Position numbers and translations under genes: made by a program
Shown here: positions 34,301-40,313 of the stretch, piece by piece
How positions within the stretch are numbered: position 1 is the stretch's first letter
How the letters are laid out: every line of letters begins with the position of its first letter
Notes under the pieces: model-generated
Told to the model about the DNA's origin: nothing
Seen by the model: the letters and a program-made list of their open reading frames with translations, nothing else
Databases searched by the model: none
Source of the DNA: Larkinella arboricola
GTDB lineage: Bacteria; Bacteroidota; Bacteroidia; Cytophagales; Spirosomataceae
Reading direction: 5' to 3'
Length of the DNA: 64,000 nt
NCBI RefSeq assembly: GCF_003259745.1
Contig: NZ_QLMC01000005.1
Coordinates: 310,001-374,000 of the forward strand

Positions 34301-35074
34301 TACAACCGGATGCTCGTCAAGCTGGAAGAGAAAAAACAAGCCCTGTCGCAGAGCGAAAAGCAATCGGCCTGGCGGGAAATGGCCAAGCAGGTGGCACACG
34401 AAATCAAAAATCCGCTGACGCCGATGAAGTTAACGCTTCAGCACCTGCAACGAACGCTGCAATCCGACAATCCGGCGGCCAAGCGGGTGTTGCAACGCAC
34501 CCTGGATACGCTGCTCGACCAGATCGATAACCTGAGTGCCATTGCCACCTCGTTTTCCGATTTTGCCAAAATGCCGCTGCCCAAAAATGAGTTGTTTGAA
34601 CTCACTTCCGTCATCCATAAAGCTGCGGATTTGTATGCCGATGACGGAAAAATTACCCTCATCCGCGACATTTCGCCTTATCCGGTTATGGTCATGGGCG
34701 ACCGGCAATTGATTGGCCGGATTCTGACCAACCTGATTATCAATAGCGTACAATCTGTTTCGGAAGATCGTAAGCCCATCATTCATTTACGGCTTTCGGT
34801 CAATGAGGAGTACATCAACATCGAAATCAGCGATAACGGCGCGGGCGTTCCGGAACCAATTCGTAACAAAATATTTCTGCCCAACTTCAGTACCAAAGAG
34901 GGAGGGTCAGGTCTGGGTCTGGCAATTGCCAAACGAGGTATTGAACATGCCGGGGGGAGCATCTGGTTTGAAACCGAAACCGGTGAAGGAACCACATTCT
35001 TTATCACCTTGCCTCACATTCTTTCCGTTGGAGCGGGCAATGGTCTGCAAGGTGAAGGCATAGGCCAAAACTAA
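31313..35074 (+). CDS. Large NtrY-like sensor histidine kinase
   Basis: A 1253-residue membrane kinase. After an N-terminal helix (residues ~7-25) comes a ~180-residue periplasmic part, a block of about seven helices (~210-480), a second periplasmic part (~480-720), more helices (~728-785), a third extracytoplasmic region, a helix near 935-957, a HAMP-type linker, then the DHp helix with the phospho-His H1029 in KQVAHEIKNPLTPMKL and an HATPase domain (NGAGVPEPIRNKIF, GGSGLGLAIAKR). The NPLTPMKLT box is typical of NtrY-type kinases. The start is the GTG at 31313. No response regulator is adjacent; a HNH gene converges from the right. The signal is unknown. Confidence 0.85.
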   Translation: MSQLNKHIFLILSLLALVLSVFFYSVLEKGALSAADEQYLRTTQQRIKKELAISSEELQVVTQRLKEQNPPYTFAKLKCQTKHPYYIFRNKKLLFWSDHRFVPGYKRLKAVSYPKLVAFPRGDYLVSRQFIVQGADSLEAFSLINVRRSFRDENNNLRSEYNPNLFSLDPAEIKLAKSSVHQRMFDQTPVYLFSVVPPHMKDYQNQTSPVNTVIWVMLSVFFMGVYLIRSTLRLRRRRHYGAGWIILALYLIMLRAVMLYFGVPFLFFELDLFNPKYFGSSPGAPSLGDLLLNCLVVVVLALYLANTFYRTQSYYWLLRQSDILKAVVSVITVILSYGVFFICFEEIRVLYEKATFTLDITLSLSYSSLKLACLLVFIGISTAFFLLQHVLSSLFIRLNLSYLRGLLWFGIGSVLAALFFWQLPTPMPWLLGIQTLFFMVLYLSRFPRALYTFRFKTTLYLFFAAFVCAAIATFVVYNQGIQKDLVNKREFGEQLLVENDAFGEFALNRSRTAIRRDTVIVRALTSDTVSDRDSIELRVKSHLDKYFERYTTEVRVFPEKPRLANYQNSQADYTEYAKRFRQEKYRTQYQDIYFISGPDNGFRKHYVQFIDIRKGNVLAGHIVLDLKLDHSQFSSLYHEPLTGKQFVLAPETQTYAYAVYDHNKKLLYSNSGYNYERQLSDKTLTSANLYETGAVQNNFKHVGIKDGSGRIVIVSSKSYPARNILSNFSFLYLVLIVFILTLIVVYTIRFGLSRFYINYSTKTQLYLNVAFFLPMALVVAITFGVTSANYKDYQENSYLTDAKNVSVNILGNWVNLQAAIRQGNQTDIEAELQKITPDEHVGISIYNREGRLTCSTQPLLYANGNLSKRINPAAYIDLVEEKDNQVLLLESLGAKRYKTVYTTIQGYDGQLLGILAVSHFDSESVLERQMIDVVTTALSVFIGLFLVFLLVSYWASNLLTKPLKIITQKIRKINLDRLNEPLDWKSDDEIGLLIGEYNRMLVKLEEKKQALSQSEKQSAWREMAKQVAHEIKNPLTPMKLTLQHLQRTLQSDNPAAKRVLQRTLDTLLDQIDNLSAIATSFSDFAKMPLPKNELFELTSVIHKAADLYADDGKITLIRDISPYPVMVMGDRQLIGRILTNLIINSVQSVSEDRKPIIHLRLSVNEEYINIEISDNGAGVPEPIRNKIFLPNFSTKEGGSGLGLAIAKRGIEHAGGSIWFETETGEGTTFFITLPHILSVGAGNGLQGEGIGQN

Positions 35075-35104
35075 GGTGTTTCTGGAGGCCGGAGCTTTGG
35101 GGTC

Positions 35105-35674
35105 TTATTCCTCATCAATCGTAACGTGCTTCCAGTTTTCTCCCGAGCGAATCCGGTTCAGTTGGGTATGAGTAATACCAAACTGCTTGGCAATCATCTT
35201 CAAACGGTTTTTTTCGTTCTTCAGCAGTTTCTTAATCATCTTTACCTTCGACTCCGTAAGCTTATAATTCCGGGTCCGGCGGGGTATTTCCCGGTTCAGA
35301 ATGTTTGGGCTGGAGCGGTTGTGTTCTATCATCTCCTCTTTGGTCACCCACTTCAGATTTTGATAGTGATTGTTCTTCTTGTCGTGGTCAAGATGAATGA
35401 CATACGTCTGGTCGGGATGTTCGCGCGTTAAGAACATTTCTGCGACCAGTTTGTGAAAATACCGGTTGATGGTTTTACCGCCCGTTCGAATATTAAGTGA
35501 GCGGTACCCCTGAATAGTTGAGCCGTTAATGATCGCTCCTTCTTTCGGGGCGTTCTGGAAGCTCTTCATGCGGCCAAAGTTCGAAACCTCGTAGTGCGGT
35601 GGATTTTCAACTCCGTCAAATTGGACTGCTACCCATTTTTCATTCCAGTAATTACTGGTACGTTTGTCTGTCAT
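35105..35674 (-). CDS. NUMOD4/HNH endonuclease with C-terminal helix-turn-helix
   Basis: A 189-residue protein. Residues ~13-40 are a NUMOD4 module (EKWVAVQFDGVENPPHYEVSN), ~60-110 an HNH nuclease core (YFHKLVAEMFLTR, then VIHLDHDKKNNHYQNLKWVT) with the His-Asn-His-type residues, and ~135-180 an HTH module (SKVKMIKKLLKNEKNRLKMIAKQFGITHTQLNRI). This is the domain order of free-standing homing endonucleases and phage HNH proteins that bind and nick a specific site. No intron, intein or mobile-element partner is visible; it sits alone beside the end of the kinase gene. Confidence 0.85.
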   Translation of the reverse strand: MTDKRTSNYWNEKWVAVQFDGVENPPHYEVSNFGRMKSFQNAPKEGAIINGSTIQGYRSLNIRTGGKTINRYFHKLVAEMFLTREHPDQTYVIHLDHDKKNNHYQNLKWVTKEEMIEHNRSSPNILNREIPRRTRNYKLTESKVKMIKKLLKNEKNRLKMIAKQFGITHTQLNRIRSGENWKHVTIDEE

Positions 35675-36023
35675 TTTGGGATTAATGGTTAGTAACTAGG
35701 GCTGGGTTGTTGAACAATATGTTAACACGACTTTCATTCAACTGTTCGAGGAAATTTACAAAAAAACTCCATAGATTCATCATCCTACGGACTCAATGAA
35801 AGGAATAAATCAATTTTGCCTCTTTTGGATGATCATTTGTTTGTTTAAGTATTCAGATGAAATTCTAAACAAATAAGGGTCGTGTTCAAAAGTTTGCAGG
35901 ATTAACCCATCGCGATAGGTCAATCAGGTATATAAGTACGAAGATGAACTGAATCGGGATTTGAGATATGAAACTAAACTCTGACAATATGGTTTACAGA
36001 TTAGTTACTTAGGAGCATAAAAA
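35675..36023. other. Gene-free interval between divergent genes
   Basis: About 350 AT-rich bases between the divergent HNH and CoA-binding genes. A 14-codon frame from 35968 to 36012, MKLNSDNMVYRLVT, ends just before the CoA-binding start and could be a leader peptide, but nothing tests this. No repeat or structured RNA was recognised. Confidence 0.35.
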
Positions 36024-36386
36024 ATGAAAAGAAAAACACTAGTTATTGGCGCTTCGGAAAACCCGGAACGGTATGCAAACCGGGCGGCTAATCGTTTGGT
36101 GCAGCAGGGGTATGAAGTAGAGCTACTCGGGTTACGGCCTGGATCGATCCGTAACAATACCATTCGCACCGGGCAACCGGATCTGGCTGACATTGACACG
36201 GTTACGCTGTATGTGTCGGCCAAAAATCAGACAAACTTATACGACTATATCAAAAAATTAAAGCCCCGGAGAGTCATTTTTAATCCGGGAACCGAAAACC
36301 CGGCTTTTCAAAAAGAACTACAGGAGCAGGGAATTGAGCCTATTGAAGCCTGTACGCTGGTTATGCTGTCAATCGGCACATATTGA
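36024..36386 (+). CDS. CoA-binding domain protein
   Basis: A 120-residue Rossmann-fold protein of the CoA_binding_2 (YccU-like) family: TLVIGASENPERYANRAANRLV is the nucleotide-binding start, then VELLGLRPGSI and RVIFNPGTENPAFQKEL. It resembles the N-terminal domain of succinyl-CoA synthetase alpha but stands alone. Function unknown; cofactor binding is inferred. A long bidirectional terminator follows directly. Confidence 0.82.
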   Translation: MKRKTLVIGASENPERYANRAANRLVQQGYEVELLGLRPGSIRNNTIRTGQPDLADIDTVTLYVSAKNQTNLYDYIKKLKPRRVIFNPGTENPAFQKELQEQGIEPIEACTLVMLSIGTY

Positions 36387-36389
36387 GGA

Positions 36390-36435
36390 AGGCTCAGGGG
36401 GTTAAATTTTAACAAAAATTTAACCCCCTGAGCCT
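36390..36435. terminator. Bidirectional terminator with 20-bp perfect stem
   Basis: GGCTCAGGGGGTTAAATTTT and its exact complement AAAATTTAACCCCCTGAGCC enclose the four-base loop AACA. The stem sits 4 bp after the CoA-binding stop and 17 bp before the convergent fabH stop. Internal A/T at the stem tip gives a U-tract on each strand. Confidence 0.85.
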
Positions 36436-36451
36436 CTAATTTAATCTTCTA

Positions 36452-37453
36452 TCACCATTTTATCAGTGCAGAAGCCCAGGTAAATCCACTGCCAAAAGCG
36501 GCCAGACAAATCAGGTCGCCGGGCTGGATACGGCCCTGTTCCCAGGCTTCGGTGAGGGCAATCGGAATGGATGCGGCAGTTGTGTTGCCAAACCGCTGGA
36601 TATTATTGACCACCTTTTCGGGTGGTAACTTGAGTTGTTGCCGTACGTAATCTGAAATACGGATGTTGGCCTGGTGGGGTACCAGGAGGGCAATGTCTTC
36701 CGCACGGTACCCATTTGCCTGAAGTGCTTCATTAATTACGCCCGCAAAATGCACGGTAGCGTGTTTAAAAACCGTATTGCCGTTCATCACCACGTCAAAA
36801 CCACCTTCGTCGATCATTTCCTTCGTGGCCGCACGCGAGGGTCGGCTGCTGCCGGGTTCCCGAATGTATAGTTCCTCGGCATAACGCCCGTCGGCGTGTA
36901 GATGCGTGGATAAAAGGCGGTGTTCGGGATCATTGGTAGCCTGTAAAACGGCCGCACCCGCGCCGTCTCCGAAAATAACCGCCACATTCCGGCCTTCCGT
37001 GCTCTTATTGATCCACGTGGACTGAATTTCCGAACCCACCACCAGAACGGTTTTATACATGCCGGTTTTGATAAACTGATCGGCAATGGAAAGGGCATAT
37101 ACGAAGCCCGAACACTGGTTGCGGATGTCGATGACACCGATCCCTTCCAGCCCCAGCTCGCGCTGCATCAGAAAACCCGACCCGGGAAAAAAGTAATCGG
37201 GCGTGATGGTGGCAAAAACAATCAGATCAATGTCAGATGGCTGTAAACCGGCCCGTTCGATGGCCATGCGGGAGGCCGCCGTGGCCATACTGGCGTTGGT
37301 ATCCTTGCCGTAGGTAAAATACCGACGCTGCTCAATACCGGTACGTTCCCGAATCCACTCGTCTGACGTTTCCATGTACTGCGTCAGATCGTGGTTCGTA
37401 ACGACGTTTTCGGGAACGTAAAAGCCTAGACCGGTGATGGTGGAATAAGCCAT
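36452..37453 (-). CDS. fabH: 3-oxoacyl-ACP synthase III (KASIII)
   Basis: A 333-residue thiolase-fold enzyme that condenses acyl-CoA with malonyl-ACP to start fatty-acid synthesis. The catalytic triad is present: C114 in RNQCSGFVYA, His in LVPHQANIRI and Asn in RFGNTTAASIP. It is the last gene of the minus-strand run pssA-purS-fabH, only three bases after the purS stop, and is closed by a strong bidirectional terminator. Bacteroidota often have several FabH homologues; this one may make branched or specialised starters. The ATG at 37453 gives the conserved MAYSTITGLG start. Confidence 0.9.
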   Translation of the reverse strand: MAYSTITGLGFYVPENVVTNHDLTQYMETSDEWIRERTGIEQRRYFTYGKDTNASMATAASRMAIERAGLQPSDIDLIVFATITPDYFFPGSGFLMQRELGLEGIGVIDIRNQCSGFVYALSIADQFIKTGMYKTVLVVGSEIQSTWINKSTEGRNVAVIFGDGAGAAVLQATNDPEHRLLSTHLHADGRYAEELYIREPGSSRPSRAATKEMIDEGGFDVVMNGNTVFKHATVHFAGVINEALQANGYRAEDIALLVPHQANIRISDYVRQQLKLPPEKVVNNIQRFGNTTAASIPIALTEAWEQGRIQPGDLICLAAFGSGFTWASALIKW

Positions 37454-37456
37454 CGT

Positions 37457-37714
37457 TTACGCCTTGATTTCCTCCAGTGAGAACGTATATTCTTCCATAA
37501 TCAGATTTGCCAGCAATTGACGGCAGGCCGTATCGACAATCGAATTGGCTTTGTCTGTCGACTCCGCTTCCACTTCCAGCCGGATGTGTTTCCCGATTCG
37601 GACATCACCGACCGAATCAATGTGAAGATTGTGGAGTCCGAGTTTTACGGCTTTGCCCTGCGGATCAAGAATTTCCTTCTGGGGCATAATGTCAATATGA
37701 GCAATGTATTTCAT
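37457..37714 (-). CDS. purS: Phosphoribosylformylglycinamidine synthase PurS subunit
   Basis: An 85-residue small subunit of the purine-pathway enzyme that converts FGAR to FGAM with PurL and PurQ. The family pattern is clear: IMPQKEILDPQGKAV in the first third, VRIGKHIRLEVE, and the C-terminal ACRQLLANLIMEEYTF. PurS bridges PurL and PurQ; the larger subunits are not in this window. It lies three bases upstream of fabH and 74 bp downstream of pssA, so purine and lipid genes share one transcript. Confidence 0.88.
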   Translation of the reverse strand: MKYIAHIDIMPQKEILDPQGKAVKLGLHNLHIDSVGDVRIGKHIRLEVEAESTDKANSIVDTACRQLLANLIMEEYTFSLEEIKA

Positions 37715-37788
37715 GATGAAAGAATTAGGGGAGCAACCCGAAAGACAGCGAAACCTGAGCGAATGAATCAGCTCAGCCGTTCGCTTTC

Positions 37789-38544
37789 TTACTGCTTTAC
37801 TCCTTTATTTTTAGCGAAAAATGAAATCAGGATGTATAAAAAAATAACCAGCGGAACCCCCGCGAATTGCAAAAATAATAAGAGGAAAGCCGATACGATC
37901 AGAAAAATGAATTTTATCTGATTATCCCGCCAGCCGAACGATTTAAACTTGAACGCCAACAACGGCAACTCGGCCACCAGCATAAAGGAAAAACCAACCA
38001 GAAAAAACAGCGTAACGGGGTTTTGCCACAGAAAAGCAAACTGCGGCTGGTAGGCGCTCATCAGCGGAAAAGCCGCAATCAGGAGCGAATTGGCCGGAAC
38101 CGGCAACCCAATAAACTGGTCGGACTGGCGGGTGTCGATGTTGAAATTAGCCAGCCGAATGGCCGAAAGGACGGCAATCAGATAAGCCGCATACGACCAG
38201 CTTCCGAGTTCCAGCGACCATAATTCCTGAAAAATCAGCGTAGCCGGTAAAACGCCAAACGTCACCACGTCGGCCAGCGAATCCAGTTCTTTACCGAAGG
38301 GCCCGGATACACCCGCCAGCCGGGCTACAAAACCGTCGCCGAAGTCGAGCGCCCCCGCAAGCAGAATGAGCCAGGCCGCCACCTCGGAATGCCCGCGCAG
38401 CGTCATGACCAGGCCGATGCAGCCGCAGAGCAGATTGCCGCAGGTCATGGCATTGGGGAGTTGTCGGAAGAGCGTGTTAATCGTTTTTTGGTAGCTTAGT
38501 GAAACGTTGGTTTGGCCAGAATCGGATTGTACACTGAAAAACAA
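37789..38544 (-). CDS. pssA: CDP-diacylglycerol-serine O-phosphatidyltransferase
   Basis: A membrane enzyme that joins CDP-diacylglycerol and serine to make phosphatidylserine. The CDP-alcohol phosphatidyltransferase signature DGFVARLAGVSGPFGKELD followed by SLAD is present, with the DG..AR, G and D..D metal/substrate residues. About six to eight helices follow the N-terminal NLLCG segment. The annotated start is a TTG at 38544, preceded by a purine-poor AGG; the only in-frame ATG (38448) would remove residues that family members normally keep, so the true start is open. Head gene of the pssA-purS-fabH run. Confidence 0.88.
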   Translation of the reverse strand: MFFSVQSDSGQTNVSLSYQKTINTLFRQLPNAMTCGNLLCGCIGLVMTLRGHSEVAAWLILLAGALDFGDGFVARLAGVSGPFGKELDSLADVVTFGVLPATLIFQELWSLELGSWSYAAYLIAVLSAIRLANFNIDTRQSDQFIGLPVPANSLLIAAFPLMSAYQPQFAFLWQNPVTLFFLVGFSFMLVAELPLLAFKFKSFGWRDNQIKFIFLIVSAFLLLFLQFAGVPLVIFLYILISFFAKNKGVKQ

Positions 38545-38710
38545 CCTGCCGAAAATGACCGCGTAAATCTACGGGAGAGAGTTGGCAACTCAAATTTTTG
38601 GGCGGAAGAAAACCGTCGTCCATACCAAAACCGTTGCGCTGATGGCTGATAAAAACTGTTTTTCTGGTATATTGAAAGATGATTGCCATCCGAAATCACC
38701 ATTTTGATTT

Positions 38711-39790
38711 GTGAAAGAGTCCGCAGTTCGAAAGATCATTCACATTGATATGGATGCATTTTATGCGTCCGTTGAGCAGCGGGATAATGCCGAATTGCGC
38801 GGGAAACCCGTGGCTGTGGGCGGTTCGAGTCAGCGGGGCGTGGTGGCTGCGGCCAGTTACGAAGCCCGGCAGTTTGGGGTTCGTTCGGCAATGGCGTCTT
38901 CGGTAGCCCTGCGGAAATGCCCTGACCTGATCTTTGTCAAACCCCGCTTTGAGGTTTATAAAGCCGTCTCGGGCCAAATCCGGGCTATTTTTGCCGAATA
39001 CACGACGCTGATCGAACCGTTGTCGCTCGATGAAGCGTATCTGGATGTAACCGAAAATTTAAAAGATATTCCTTCGGCGACGCAAATCGCTCAGGAAATC
39101 CGGGCTAAAATTCAGCAACAAACCCAATTGACGGCTTCGGCGGGTGTTTCGTACAACAAGTTTCTGGCAAAACTGGCCTCCGACTTCCGCAAGCCCGATG
39201 GTTTGTACGTCATCAGACCCGCGCAGGGACTGGCTTTTGTCGAGACGCTGACCGTCGGAGCGTTTCACGGTATTGGAAAGGTGACGGCGGCCCGGCTAAA
39301 CCAACTCGGAATTTTTACCGGCTGGGATTTGCGGCAACAAACGGAAACGTTTCTCAAACAGCACTTTGGTAAAGCCGGTAGCTATTATTATGCCATTGCC
39401 CGGGCTATTGACAACCGGCCCGTTACGCCCGACCGGATTCGAAAATCGATTGGTTCGGAAAATACATTCGACCGGGATTTGGGTACCGACGCCGAACTCA
39501 TGGCTGGGCTGCAACCGCTGCTGGATTCGGTCTGGCGGTCGTGTGAGCGACTGGAGGTGGTAGCCCGTACGGTAACGCTGAAAGTGAAATTTTCTGATTT
39601 TGAGCAGATTACGCGTAGCCGGACGACGTTGGGGCCGATAACGCAAAAGGATTTTCTGGATCGGATTGGGAGCGAGTTACTGACGGCGCTCTTTCCGGTG
39701 CCGAAAGGAGTGCGGCTACTGGGTGTGTCGGTTTCCAACCTGGAAGCCACCGATCAGTCGGCTAGCCAGCAGTTGTTGCTGCCTTTTTAG
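38711..39790 (+). CDS. dinB: DNA polymerase IV (Y-family)
   Basis: A 359-residue translesion polymerase. The catalytic acidic residues are visible in IHIDMDAFYASVEQ near the start and in LSLDEAYLDVT around residue 105, followed by helix-hairpin-helix and little-finger regions, and the C-terminal QLLLPF resembles a beta-clamp binding motif (consensus QLxLF). It copies past damaged bases with low fidelity. The start is the GTG at 38711. It is divergent from pssA across 166 bp. Confidence 0.93.
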   Translation: MKESAVRKIIHIDMDAFYASVEQRDNAELRGKPVAVGGSSQRGVVAAASYEARQFGVRSAMASSVALRKCPDLIFVKPRFEVYKAVSGQIRAIFAEYTTLIEPLSLDEAYLDVTENLKDIPSATQIAQEIRAKIQQQTQLTASAGVSYNKFLAKLASDFRKPDGLYVIRPAQGLAFVETLTVGAFHGIGKVTAARLNQLGIFTGWDLRQQTETFLKQHFGKAGSYYYAIARAIDNRPVTPDRIRKSIGSENTFDRDLGTDAELMAGLQPLLDSVWRSCERLEVVARTVTLKVKFSDFEQITRSRTTLGPITQKDFLDRIGSELLTALFPVPKGVRLLGVSVSNLEATDQSASQQLLLPF

Positions 39791-39853
39791 CAAAATCCCG
39801 TTGCCGGTTTGTAAAAATATGGAGAGGAAAGATAGACAGGCTATTTTTTTGTG

Positions 39854-39860
39854 TACTTTG
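39854..39860 (+). promoter_or_regulatory. Possible -7 element
   Basis: TACTTTG lies 29 bp before the ATG at 39890, close to the Bacteroidota TAnnTTTG element with one spacer base missing. It overlaps the would-be GTG start at 39851, which argues for the ATG as true start. Confidence 0.35.
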
Positions 39861-39889
39861 TAGCCACTTTTTGCCGACCAGAAAGCCTT

Positions 39890-40258
39890 ATGAACGCCGG
39901 ATTGAAATCAAACCGTTATTACATGATGCCGAGTGGCCCGGCATTCATGACGGAGTGGAATCTGAAAGAACTCAGGCCGACTGACCGCCCCCTGCCCATC
40001 AAGCTGACGAAGCAGTGGCTGCTTGCTTTTGGCTTTCGGCCCGACGCACGGGGACAATACTGGACGCTGGATGACTGCCGGCTAATTCAGGGTGTTAACT
40101 GCTGGCTATGTGTGCATTCGCGCCGGTATTTGCGGTTTGTGCATGAATTGCAGGACTTGTTCGATGATTTTTATAAGTATACGGAACTTCGGTTGAAAAC
40201 CGGCGTTAACAGCCTGCATGTGCCAACGACTCTGCCCAACTCGGTTCGCGTGTCTTAA
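39890..40258 (+). CDS. Small conserved hypothetical protein
   Basis: A 122-residue protein. Its core, LPIKLTKQWLLAFGFRPDA followed by YLRFVHELQDLFDDFYKYTEL, matches the look of a small Bacteroidota family found in phages and islands (LTExWLxxFGF then YVHQLQNLYF). No function is known. The ATG at 39890 is preferred to the GTG at 39851 because a promoter-like TACTTTG overlaps the latter. It is followed by the convergent DUF5060 gene. Confidence 0.6.
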   Translation: MNAGLKSNRYYMMPSGPAFMTEWNLKELRPTDRPLPIKLTKQWLLAFGFRPDARGQYWTLDDCRLIQGVNCWLCVHSRRYLRFVHELQDLFDDFYKYTELRLKTGVNSLHVPTTLPNSVRVS

Positions 40259-40313
40259 CTTGCTTACTTGTACTGGTACACAAACCAGGCCCGGGAAAGG
40301 GCCCTCACTGTAA

